Shown one piece after another: positions 11,450 through 23,295 of a stretch of DNA of 64,000 bases. The notes beneath the pieces are model-generated. The model did no database searches. It worked only from the letters and a program-made list of their open reading frames with translations, and was not told the DNA's origin. Where the stretch lies: NCBI GenBank assembly GCA_023512835.1, contig CM042088.1, positions 42,858,771 to 42,922,770 on the forward strand, in the 5' to 3' direction. The translations under genes and the position numbers were made by a program. Origin of the DNA: Taxillus chinensis. Its lineage: Eukaryota > Streptophyta > Magnoliopsida > Santalales > Loranthaceae. Positions within the stretch are counted from its first letter, which is position 1, and every line of letters starts with the position of its first letter.

Positions 11450-13440
11450 GGATTTACTCATGAACAAATGTCATAAGTTGCATGGCTATCCATGAAACAA
11501 TAAGGTAGTTGGTGTGACTATTCCTATGTCTTCAAAAGTTTCAGATTGTTCATCAATTTTAGGAAGAAAAATGGTGAAGATGACAAATGAGGAGTTCATT
11601 TGATTCACTCAATTCCACGTGGGTGACCACGCCTCTAAAGCTACATTTGCGTAGACAAGTAATCATACAACATGTGTCTGTGTCACATAGCAAATGTGTT
11701 GTTTGATTTTGGTGAACTGGCTAAGGTAGTCTTATAACTTATTGTCCCTTTACACATGGTAATGATATACTGTGGCGGATGAGCTATTGTTGTAGCATAT
11801 GGACCTTTAGTAGTTGTTCAGTTTAGTGGGATATCCTGTCTCAATTTCAATATGATGTTATTATTTGTACTCTATATCTTGAGCTCACTATTTAACTTAC
11901 TATGTGTCTGTCATATTACAAGGCAATTAAATTAGTTTCATTTTTTCCTAATGTTTATTTCCAAATTATATCCTCAGTATAGTCATATGTCTCTTGAATG
12001 TGAGTCTTATCTGTTTGCTAAGCATTATCTTGTGCCTTTTTTTTTTTGAGTTAATAAAAAAGCATTAGCTACCTTTGAGTTAGTCCGCTTTAATGTGTGT
12101 GGGCCATGTCTAATTGTATCCAAGCTTGTTTTTCGATATTATCTAACTTTTGTGTCCAATCACTTGACGCGGATTTATTTAATAAAGAATTGTTTTGAGG
12201 TTTTTCATTTTTCTTTTGAATTCTTTGCAGGGTCGTCCCTAATTCTCTACTTACATTAAATGTTTGTGTAGCAATAATGTTAGAGAATACTCGGCTTCTC
12301 AATTCACATCCTTCCTTCGCCTTCATGGGATTGTTCATTAGGCCTCCTACCTCAATACACCACAGCAAAATGGTGCTACATAATGCAAGAATAGATCTCT
12401 ATTAGAAATTGTATGTGCCCTTCTATTTGAACAAAAGTCCCTAAGGCTTACTGGGCTAATGCAGTTTTGACAACTTTTTATCTTACGTGATCTTTATTTA
12501 CCTAAAAATATATGAGTATGTTTGCTTTGTTCATGATACCTGTCTTCAAGGCTCCAAGCTTGATCTGAAGTCTTTTCAATGTATTTTCTGTGGGTGTAGA
12601 AGACATCAAAAGGGGTATTGGTATTTCTCTCTTGACCTAGGGTGATGTGTTGTCTCCGCATATGTAACCCTCCATGAGTCTCAATCCTTCAGTACTAATG
12701 TGAGGATTGAGTGAGTCTCCTGATTCCCTTTCCCTCATAGACGATTTTCTTGTCCTATAACTACATTCTAGTTGACTTCATTCTAGTTCTCTTTTGTTTT
12801 AGAGCACTCCTTTGTTGACTTCGGCATTCTCTTTATGGGTTTAAACAATTTCCTCATGCATGGTTCGACAAGTTCAGTAGTACAGTTGTTCAAAACTTTT
12901 AGATTAAGCAGAGTATCAAGTATAACTCTATGTTTTATCATTCCTCTTCTAATGGTTATATGTATATATGGTTATTTTTTTCATAACATTGTCATTCTAG
13001 GTCTTAGTTGGAAAATATATGATAGATTTATCGTATCATAAATCTATTACAAAATTATTGGTCTCTCTAAAGTCAAATACTGTGAGTCTCCCGTGCTATC
13101 AGGCAAGAAGCTCATGCCACGAGAGGGACTTCCTCTCTTAGAACTAGAGAGGTATCATAAGATGGTGGACAAACTCAATTATTTGACTCTGACTTGACCC
13201 GATGTTGCTTTTCATTACAGTGATGTTTAATTTGGTCATGATAGATATCTAGGGTATATTTGAAAAGCCAACTAATGTGGTTAATGGGCTATGGCCCATG
13301 TCTCAATGTAATAACTCTTTTTATTATTGTTGTAAATAAGAAAAGTGTGCCCTGCGGAAGTTCGCATGATTTCTCCCATCTCTTCCTCTCTACTCTCTAC
13401 TCTCTCTAGCCTTAAAGTCCAAAATCCAGGGAAAGAAAAA
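11450..13440 (+). mobile_element. Ty1/Copia retrotransposon remnant (gag, integrase, RT end, possible LTR)
   Basis: Heavily mutated, but pol pieces appear in Copia order on the + strand: gag knuckle NKCHKLHGYP near 11465-11500; integrase 'SASQFTSFLRLHGIVH' and 'PQQNG' near 12290-12370, followed by KAYWANAVLT; the DLKSFQC-type block near 12560-12610; and the RT/RNase H junction 'KLMPREGLPLLELERY' followed by DKLNYLTLT near 13100-13195. The 13230-13440 stretch ('aatgggctatggcccatg', pyrimidine-rich end) could be a remnant LTR, but no matching 5' LTR was found. Stops and frameshifts occur throughout. Confidence 0.78.
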
Positions 13441-14003
13441 GTGAAATTGAAGTACAATAAATGATAATATTAAAAATCATAAAAATTTGACTGTCATAAT
13501 TGTTGATAGTAAAAATAAGAATAAATTATGCTTATATATGTATGTGTGTGTCCTTAATCCATACATATTAGCACATAGATTAAGTTATCATATAAAGTCA
13601 AATCAATTTATTCGTTTTTTTATTTTTCAAGTGTGTATTTTGTTTGTTTATTACGCTGTTATTCATATTTTTTCATTACTAGGACACTTTGAAAAATACT
13701 AATCTAATTATGTTCTTGTACATGCATTGGGTCATTAATAATATTATGATTTATGAAAGGTAACAGGCGTAAAAATAGAATTTGAAATTGATAAAAAAAT
13801 AAAAAACAAAAAAAATTACAACATTAAAAAGGTTCACAAGTGTAAGGCTCCGTTCTTTGTTACTTAACTGTTACAACGTCTTTCCATTTCATTTGCCGCT
13901 GTTAATCATTTTTCACTATTTAAAACTATGATACATACCAAATCATGTGTTCTTTCAATTCTTATAAAGCAAAATATGTTCGAGTTTAGCACAATTTGCT
14001 TTG
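13441..14003 (+). other. Intron 1 remnant of the RFI2 duplicate, 3' part
   Basis: AT-rich. Its end (13950-14003) matches intron 1 of the intact gene just before exon 2: 'gagtttagcacaa.ttgctttg' here and 'gagtttagcacaatatgctttg' at 22514-22536. The first half holds nothing I recognise. Confidence 0.5.
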
Positions 14004-14684
14004 TATTCAACTCTCCCTACAAGGTCTGTCACGAATAAGATGTGTTGGCGCCCTAATCGGTAGCGCGACTATCAGGTATGGAGTTTTTACTTTCTTCTCA
14101 TGCCTATTCGGCCTGAGAGCTTTCCTTGGCAGAGTGTTTGGAAGGCACGGGTTCCGTCTAGAGTTACTTTCTTCGCTTGGACAGCTGTCCTGGGCAAGAT
14201 TCTTACTATTGATCATTTGAGGCAGAGGGATTTTGCTCTTGTTAGCCAGTGCTACGTGTGTAAGGTTTCAGCTGAGTGTGTAGACCATTTGTTCCTTCAC
14301 TGGGGTTATGGGATATGGTCTTGGGTTTGTTTAGGGCCCCATGGGTGATGTCTTCGTCCTTTCGAGCATTGTTTTCATGTTGGCTAGGGGTGTGGGGCGG
14401 CGTTAGGTGGTTTGGCGGGTTATCCCTCATTGACTTCTGTGTAGTCTTTAGCGTGAGCAAAACGTGCATGTGTTTGACGATCGGGAGTGGATTGCTATCA
14501 AACTCTCTGTTATTTTTTTCGTTCTTTAGGGGATTAGTTGTATGTTTCGGGTGGGTTACGTTTTTTTTTCACGTGGGATGTTATAAATGATTGTTCATTT
14601 TGAGTTTGTTGTTGTACTTTTGCTCTTTTTGCACTTCTTATGTGTGATTTTTCTCTAATAAATTTTGTCTTATTTATAAAAAAA
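14004..14684 (+). mobile_element. 5'-truncated LINE (L1-type) insertion
   Basis: Encodes the zf-RVT end of a plant LINE: FPWQSVWKARVPSRVTFFAW, AVLGKILTIDHLRQR, CYVCKVSAECVDHLFLH, then a decayed tail, a 3' UTR with 'aataaatttt' and a short A tract (14677-14684). Comparison with the intact gene's intron shows the ancestral sequence interrupted at 'tgcttt', a word repeated right after the A tract (13997-14002 and 14687-14692): a short possible target duplication. The insertion is therefore younger than the RFI2 duplication. Confidence 0.75.
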
Positions 14685-14877
14685 TGTGCTTTTTTAGGAA
14701 AAAAAATCAAATTAGTTTTTTTTTGTTTGCTTGACAGATGTGCCTAAACTTGCATGGTTACTCTGCAAATGAATTATTGTGCCTCCTTTTTGCCCATGCC
14801 CTTTTTCCCTTTTTTATTTATGTATTTTTATTGCTTTTTCTTGCAGTTATGAATATTTTCTTTATTATTCCATTCAG

Positions 14878-15021
14878 ATTGCATTAGTGTTCTGCATTCA
14901 ATGTAAAAAGAGCAATGCAGTGTCCTAATTGTCGAAAAATTGAGAAAGGACAGTGGCTCTATGCAAACAGTTGTCATCCATATTCTGAGTTTGGCATGGA
15001 TGACTGGACTCGTGATGAAGA
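14878..15021 (+). pseudogene. RFI2-like duplicate, broken exon 2
   Basis: Copy of exon 2 of the RFI2-like gene (22721-22893) with the same acceptor context (ATTCAG). A 2-bp insertion after 'attgcatt' breaks the frame early. From 14915 the frame recovers: MQCPNCRKIEKGQWLYA, then SEFGMDDWTRDEE. Similarity to the gene stops at about 15021, before the end of the ancestral exon, and unrelated retroelement sequence follows in the same frame. No later exon of the gene (3 to 6) is found downstream, so the duplicate was truncated here. Confidence 0.82.
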
Positions 15022-15420
15022 GTTGGAATCCCCATATTCGGATGATGAGTACATTGAGGAGGCCGCTTCTGATGCACTTATGGCCCTCATGGTCATGCCC
15101 GGCGAGCAGCTTCCACCGTTGCTACCAGTTCAGCTGGCCTTTGAGCATGGTGGACCATCCTCCCTGCCGTACTCTATGGATGATGTTTCTCAATGGCTTG
15201 ATCACCTGGACACCACAGTGCACGACATCAGGGAGACTGTACATAAGTAGGTTGAGGAGATTCGTGGTTTTGGTGCCATGTTGCGGTGCATCCATGGGTG
15301 GCACCTTTCGCAAGGACACTTTCTGCCCCCGCCACCTCAGTAGTAGCTTGGTGAATTACTTTTTTCCTTATTTGTATTGTTTTGTGCTTCATTGAGGAAA
15401 CTGAAGAGTTTGGGCATGAG
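15022..15420 (+). mobile_element. LTR-retroelement ORF end (plant transposon-protein type), remnant
   Basis: An open frame continues from the RFI2 exon 2 relic to 15250: an acidic stretch, VQLAFEHGGPSSLPYSMDD, then a coiled-coil-like WLDHLDTTVHDIRETVHK. After one TAG the same frame goes on as VEEIRGFGAMLRCIHGW to a proline run and paired stops near 15343. It is followed near 15390 by 'cattgaggaaactgaagagttt', like the 'attgaggacaatg..tttaagtgtggg' signature I know just downstream of ORFs in Athila/gypsy-type plant elements. The family assignment is an inference. Confidence 0.45.
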
Positions 15421-18400
15421 GGAGGGAGCAATGCATTATTTCTGTGTTCTCGCATTACATTTTCTTTTATTTCATGTGTTGGCATGTATTTTTGGTAGAA
15501 TTTGCATGTCTTTCTTCTGTTATTTATTGTGTTTTGCATGATTTTTCTGTGTAATGTGGAGATGTGATTCTATCATGAGGATATATTTGCTTTGCTATGC
15601 CTTTAGTAATCAGAAGGAGATGTGTTTGAGGATGTTGGGACTCGAGCATTGGACTACTGTGGTTTGGGTAATAAAAATATTAAAATTCTGATTGTTAAAT
15701 TATATTTGAGCCTTTTGACTTATATTTTGTAAGACTTTTTGTTGTGCATGTAAGGTTCGTATCTCTAGAACTTGCTTTGCTTCTGCTTGAAATCACATTG
15801 ATCCATGGATGCGCTAGTATGATTGGCATGTATCTTTGTGATGTTTATATAAGTTATGCTGCACAACCATTTTATATTTATATCAATTACTAGCTTGCTG
15901 AGCTTTATTTGTCATGTTTTTGTTGATTGCCCACATACTTAGCCTCTATACCTTGATCCTTACATGCGCTTAAAAGCTAGTGGAGTAATGTGATGAGAGT
16001 GGGGATACTTTCCATTTGCATGATTATGAGTTACGTGCAGGTTATGAAATTGCTTAGCAATGATTGCTTGCTTTGCTCACATTGGAATTGCTTGGGTTAT
16101 TGTGCATTAGTTGGTTTGTTGCCTTTGATGCATTTGGTCCATTGTTTTATATTTGGAGGCATAATAGAGGTGTACACTAAACAGATGATCTCATTGTATT
16201 TATCAACTTTATTGTTTGAATGTTGGTTTGTCTTGCATGGAAACAAGCAAGAGTTCAAGCATGGAGGAATTAATTAGTCCATTTTAGCATTTTATTTTAG
16301 GGTCATTATACATTTCCCTTACATTTTCTGCATGCATTGCGTTTCATTTTGTTTCATTTGTTTATCCAGATATGCATGTGGTTTTTTAGGCAAAAACAGA
16401 GGTGAATGTAAAACTATTGCTCTTGAGGAGAGTATAGAGGCGAATGGGCCAGAGAGGAGCCGAAGAAAAGACTGAAATGGAGCGTCTAGGGTCCCCCACG
16501 GTCAACAAAGATGGATTTATAGTGGCATTTTTTTGGGCCGGTACAAGTCCTAATCTAGTACCGGATTGTGGTCTTAAGCCAAGGTGAACTACCAATAGTT
16601 TGTAAAATTGCCACTGTAAGTTTCAATTTATTCTTCCATTTTGGAAGCTATCAAAAATCCTTATAGGCATCCATTTTATTTGAAATAATATAATTTAAAA
16701 TAAATATAGTAAATATGTACAAAAAGTATGTTTTCATACAAAAATATCTATCAAAATGTAATTGCAAAACTGCCACTAAAATCGAGCTTAAACACATGCC
16801 TGGTCACAATTAGGATTTTTTTTACTTGTTAGGCAACTTCTCCTAGCTCCCTGCACATGAATTGAGAATGTCATTGTTGCCCTTCACTGTCTAGTAAGAT
16901 ACTAATCTTTCGCCACCAATGCCTTTGAAAGTACATACCGGTTTGTGTGAGGTAGAATTATTCCAAATACAAATGGAATTTTATATAATATTTAAAATGT
17001 TTATAACTAAAATAAGTACTTCCAATAATTCTCATTTAAAAAATGTGTTTAAAAGAGGTACTCCTTCTATTGGGGTATATAACTATGAACATTTTATTAA
17101 TCAAGGGCAAGTATTTTCATATGCTCCCTTGGGATATGTCTGTGTGGTGCATGGGTGGGTGAAGACACATTTTGCAATTAATAAAAGATAAAAGATATAT
17201 CTGCACAACTAGATAAACGATTAAGCATAGTTTGAAGACAATCTCAAATTCAATGAGTTTGATATAATATTTTTTATTTTGTATTAATCATAATCTTTTA
17301 TTTTTTATTAAGATTGTTAATCGTTACTACAATTCAAGTTGTAAAGATTATTACTTTTTTTAAAAGTGAGGCTTAGCTTTTGTTGCATCTATAAAAACAA
17401 AGGTTAGACTTACTATATACCCAATGCAATATGTGATGTTATTTTTACAACCATAATACCATAAAAACACCGACGAAGATAAAAAGCAAAGGCCACAAAT
17501 TCACCTTACTAATAAAACTCGTGTTTTTATTTCGAGAGTGAAGTAGGAATACATAATAATGCCTTAACCAATACACATATCTTGTATGCATCTTCTATAT
17601 TTTCTTCTTTCATCTATAATTTGAAAACAAGTAAATTAGATTTTTAACATAATGTGTTTGATTATATACAACATGTATATCTATATGAAGACAACATTTC
17701 ATTGTTTAAACTTAATTTTTAGCGTCATTCTCATCTATAAGATCGATGTTTTAATAAATTTATATTGTATGCTATTTGGGGTAAATTAAATGAATTTATT
17801 AGCGTGGTTACCTATTAACCCATCGTTTAAGGTGTTTACATTTGATTCCTCAACGCTTATTCTATAATTTGGGGTTAGATTTTAAAGTTTGAATGAAAAT
17901 ACTCTTCATACAAATCCCTAAAATGCAATTTGAGAATAAAATTTGTACAATAAGTTTTAATATTTGAGGGTAAATTATTCATTCCTCAAATTATTTTTTA
18001 TTTAAAAATATATCTATTAATTTCACTCAGCTCTTAAGTAGCTAGGATAAATGAAAGAGAGAGAAATAAATAATATATAATATTTAAAAATATTATTTGA
18101 AATAGTATAAATAAAAAAATAGAATATAAAAAGTTCTTAAAAGATACAAAAAAAAACTAAAACCTAAAGTTGACATTAGCAAATTAAGACAATATGTTTG
18201 GCATTTTTCGGTTTTTTTATTCAAATAGAGAAAACATGGGTGACAATATGTTTGGTGCTTGTTTATATTTGTTGAATTCAAGAACAATCATTGTATATTC
18301 AATTCTAGATATCAAAAATTGAAAATAACACATCGTTCAAATACGAGCATCGAGGATGAAAGGAGGAAGTGTGTTTTTAGGTTGAATGCTAAGGAGGTGG

Positions 18401-18950
18401 GGGCCTGTCGGCGCTGAGGAGGAAAAGGAGGAAGTTTGCATTGGCCACTGAGAAGGAGAGAGGCATACGAGTGTGCACTGGTGAGTTCGTCGCTCTACTT
18501 GCCTGCATCCAATTTGCCATAGAGGAGGAAAATTTATGCGACATAGAAGGTTAGAGAAGAAAAACAAGCCTTTATGGCTAATTTAATAAAAGTAAAATTA
18601 TTTGATTGATTCAGATTATTTTTAAAAAAAATTATTTTTTAAAAATATAAAATAAGACTTTATTTTTTACATCACTTTCAAAAATAAGACCATATTACTC
18701 TAATCTACTAAAATAATAACCAACCTAAACAAGTTGTATTCAATTTTATTAAAAATTAAATTTAAATATAATTTTTGAGCACAAAATACTCAAAGCAACA
18801 CCTAATTTAGATTGTTTTTGTGCTGGTTTATTTTTATTTTATTTTTTAATGGTCATCATATTCGTAATTCTAAATTAATTGGCGTACCCAAAAAACCTCA
18901 CTGTCAGCCCCCACCTAACTTTAATCAACCCCAAATCAACGGTCTGAAAG
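15421..18950. other. Gene-free AT-rich region
   Basis: No convincing exon on either strand. 15421-16400 is T-rich and probably the rest of the retroelement that truncates the RFI2 duplicate. 16400-16800 carries a CCGGTAC hairpin and repeated 'gccact' words. 17200-18800 is plain AT-rich sequence with short frames only. Confidence 0.5.
16538..16564. repeat. CCGGTAC inverted repeat (hairpin)
   Basis: CCGGTAC at 16538-16544 and GTACCGG at 16558-16564 are perfect inverted arms around a 13-nt loop. Such arms are common in subterminal parts of plant CACTA-type elements and MITEs; 'tttatagtg' just upstream (16517-16523) resembles an inverted CACTA end, but no full element could be delimited. Confidence 0.4.
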
Positions 18951-19127
18951 CGCGAGCGACACCAAGAGAGGGAGAGAGAAAGCGAGGAAACAGCGGGTGG
19001 GTTCAGACGGAACCGAACGATCTCTGAACTTCTTCGATCCCTAAGACTCTCAATTTCTCTTAAGCCGGTCGTTCTGGGTGCTCTCTAGGCGTCCTTCGGC
19101 GATCTAAGGCTTCGGTTCGAGGCAGCC
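18951..19127 (+). promoter_or_regulatory. 5' UTR and proximal promoter of the RFI2-like gene
   Basis: GC content rises sharply. A purine-rich GAGAGA stretch (18960-18990) and a pyrimidine-rich leader precede the ATG at 19128; the last 60 bp are shared with the duplicate at 9030-9091, which supports transcription through both. No TATA box is obvious. Confidence 0.5.
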
Positions 19128-22100
19128 ATGGGCCTGGGCGGCGGCGTTGATCTTATCGGCGAAGGCGAAGGCGAAGGCGATGGCGAGGGTTTCGCTTCGT
19201 CGGCAGTTTCGTGCTCGATTTGCCTCGAGGCGGTCAAGGATGATGGGGAACGATCCTTGGCGAAGCTACGATGCGGTCACCAATTTCACCTCGGTAAGTC
19301 AAACCCCCATCAATTCAAGGTTGTGTCATCCGCCCACGCTCTGGATCGCGGATGAGACATCCTTTGGATCGTGCATTTTTTGTTAATTCGTTGTTTTCTA
19401 GCTGAGAAACGTGAAACTTTAATAGGTTTCCAGTTTGTTTGATTTTTTTCCCATAAACATATATTTGACATGTTAGAGATTTAAGAATTTGATGTTACCT
19501 CTAAGCTTGTTGGTATTTAGATTTCGATATTTAATGCTGTGTGCAATTTTCTTGTTTTGAGAACTTAATCTGCTTGATCATCTGACGGATCATTTTTATT
19601 TTATTTGCATAAGCATATAACTGAGAGATTGGGAATTTGGAATTCTGATGTTTCCTTTTGAAATTGTAGATAAATTTTCATATTCTATTGGTGTGCAATT
19701 TTGTAGTATGGAGAATTGGAACTGCATGCATTACTTATTTGTGTGAAATATGTCTTTGATCGGGGAAAGAAATTATTAAAAACCACCAAGACGGTGGCAG
19801 AGTTACAAGGTATGAACTGGAAGGGTACTCAAAGACATATTGCCCTTTCAGCACATGATAATACCTAAAAACGTATTCCACAATTGCCCTTTCAGTCATA
19901 GAATGAGTTCTTAGAGTTATTAAAACAATGATGATTTTTCTCCTTCCATATCACTCGAAAGGATGCCGTGAAAGTAGCTCTCCAAAGCCATTTCACTCAG
20001 TTAGGACTCCAAAGCCCATTCCAAGCCTGAAGCTCTACACTTGCGCTGACCCAAGCAATGCTAAACAATGCATAACAATACTCCAAAGTAGATTGGCCCA
20101 ACAGTAGTGGAGAAGAAGGCGGTCGATCTACTTTTGCATTCTTGCACAATGGACAACAGCTAACAACCGAGATACCTCACTTTTGAAGCTGGTCCATCTT
20201 AAGGTTTCTTTCCCAAGGGGTGTCCCAAGAGAGAAAAAGGCATCTTGGTCCTACTTCAGCCCTCCAAATGTCACACCACCACCCCTCCACAATGTGGAGT
20301 CCACATTTCACAAGTTAGTGCTACCTAGAAACCACCCGAAAGTAGCTTCTAATAGAGAGCACTCACCTTGAGTACACCTCCAAAAGACCGTTGTCCCTCC
20401 ACAATATGGCATATATACAACTCCTTGTAGGCTGCTAAAAATTCATCAACTTCCCAATCTTGAGTGTATCTATTGAAATTGACATCCCACCAATTGCCCA
20501 CTTGACATCAGCCAATGGCTGCCTCCTTCTCTTAAGCTATATTGAAGACTCCAGGGATCAACTCCCTTATGGGCCACTCCTTACTCCACATATCATGCAA
20601 GGCAATCGCAGTGGAACCCTCTCCCGGATTCCAGAACACATGGAAGGGAAACTGCTCCCAATCTAATCCCAGCTCCTTCCGAAGGCCCATTGAAGTCTGA
20701 CCAAAGTGATTAGTCCCATAAATTGCCACAATCAACCTCCTCCAAATGCTTTCCTTTTCTAACATGAATTGCCATTTCCATTTCGTAGTGTAGTGACATT
20801 TCTGTTAACTAAATAATTAAAGTGGTTTTAGCTTCTCCCATAAGAAACACCTTTGGATACTCTCTATTGCTTAGCCAGGTACCTACATAGGAATGCAGAA
20901 CAACATAAAGTAACCAAGCAAGTAAACAGGTCCCCTTTCTGAAGGCCTTGGAAGCACCAAAGAACAAGGAAACTTCACCATTAATTAAAAGTACAATACT
21001 GGTGGTTGATATACACTGCTAAATTCACCCAATCCACTTCTCCCCAAAACCTAGATGCTCCCCACTAAGCTATTAGATCTGTACTCCACACAGGCAGCCC
21101 CTTTCTCTTTGCAGATAAGGACTAGAAATGTGGTGTTAAGGCTGGAAACAAACTTACCACCAACATGAAACTCTTAGTACACTGGAGGATGTCCAGCTTA
21201 ACTGTCTCCCAATGTTACTAGAGAAAAGCCATGGAGAAACCATCCAGGGCCTAGAGCCTTGCCCCCTTCACAATGTAAAGATCCCTCATATCTTTTTTCT
21301 CAGTAAACGGTTGCTCCAAAGCCTCAGCTCTCCCTTTCCCAATGCACTCAAAAGAAGGACATTACTGTTAGCGCGTTATATAAAGGTCTTCGTAAAAACT
21401 TACTTGGTTTTTTTGATCCGAACCACATTTGTGTGAAATATGATTCGCAAAATCACAGAGTACAAACCAAATTAAAAAATAAGCAAATTCATGAGGCTTC
21501 AAATGTAATGTCCTCATCTTCTAACTCATCACTGTATGTAAAAGCATCATCGTCAAGTTCTCTTTCACAAGGCAGAGGCATGATAAAAGATTTTGAGGAA
21601 TAACCAACATTCCTATTGCTCATTTGAGGATAACACATTATTGATCTCATTGCTTCATCAATAACAACATAAGTTAGATCAACACTAGGATGGACATCAT
21701 CATTAAGGTTGTCGTCATCATCATTTCCACCATCATTCACAAGCCATCCTTTTGTAATGGCACCAGCGTGAAGCATTAGTTGCCAGCAAATAGCAATACA
21801 TCTCTGGCTCCTTCAATCTCTTTTTTTTCAGTCAATAACTTTGCATCGACATAGTCTACTTAAGCATGCAACATCTAGTCTACTTCTTTTCTTTGTATGG
21901 ATCAATGTAAGTCAAAGAAAAGTGTATCACTAACACATTACGTACTTCCTTTGCATAATCCTTGAATTAACAAGCCACATTACACTTAGGACATTCCCTT
22001 CTAAACTGCTTCAACTTTGTTCACATCTGGATGGACTAGTGGTCAAATTGAGAATTCTAATATCCATCTTCCTCAATGTTGGTGTTTCACTCCCAAATTC

Positions 22101-23254
22101 AAGTCGATCATGCATATATGAAAGGAAAAGAAGATGAAGTCTAATAATCTACGGTTTTTCATATTAATCATAACAAACTTAGGGTTAAGTTCCCAATATA
22201 ATTTTGACATGGAGTGTCATAAGAAAACCAATTATATTGAAAGAAAGTTGTATGGTCCCAATTTACAACATACAAAATATATTAAAGAAAAAATAAGATG
22301 ACTCCTGTAGTGTAAACTAGACCACCTAACTGTCATAATTGCCCTCCGTTTTGATAATTGTCCCAATTTGTGGGTGGGTCAGTGATAAGCATTCTCTCTG
22401 GCCAGTCTGACTCTTTCTCAATATCTCTCATTTGTGCATGTTTGTATACTCTTTTAATCATCTGATTATGTAATATATTATGATATTTCAATTTCTATAA
22501 ACCAAAATTTGTTGGAGTTTAGCACAATATGCTTTGTTTTAGGGGAAAAAAAATTCAAATTAGTTATTTTATTTTAAGACATATGGTGCCTAAAATTGCA
22601 TTGCATGCTTACTCTGCATATAAATTGCTTTGCTGTCTCTCTCTCTCCCCTCTCCCTTGTTATTGTTTGTGTGTTGCTCTTTCCTGCAGTTATGAATGTC
22701 TTTCTTATTATTCTATTCAGATTGCATTGGTTCTGCATTCAATGTAAAAGGAGTAATGCAGTGCCCTAATTGTCGAAAAATTGAGAAAGGACAATGGCAT
22801 TATTATGCAAGCAGTTGTCATCCATTTTCTGAGTTTAGCATGGACGACTGGACTCGTGATGAAGATCTTTATGATTTAAGTTATTCTGAAATGGTAAGAG
22901 TAAGCCTTGCCTTTTTCTCATGTGGTTTCTCTTGTTTGAGTGCTTTTGATTCCATTCCCATTTACTTTTGGAGAATGTTCTTATCTGATTTGCCTCACAT
23001 AGCTATACCTGAAATATAAATGGCTGGTTTGGGAGATGTCAGAGCCTAAGAGACTGCAATGTTCATTCTTCATTGATATAATATATAAATTTCAAAATAT
23101 GCTATATGTGTGTGTGTGTGTGTAGAGAGAGAGAGAGATAATGTTATAGTGAATCTGTTAAGATAATTAATGTTATCCATAAAAAAATCAAGATAATTAA
23201 TGCTGAGAACGGAACAATGAGTAAGAGAGAGAGGAAAGGCAGCTACACCGGAAC

Positions 23255-23295
<41 letters not shown>

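Noticed and set aside
14007..14590. Several overlapping frames at 14.0-14.6 kb as host genes
   Set aside because: Their residues are those of a LINE zf-RVT domain in shifting frames; a dead element, not a host gene.
23257..23291. Direct repeats in the GA/TG tracts as a CRISPR-like array
   Set aside because: Simple microsatellite with no spacers, in a plant intron.
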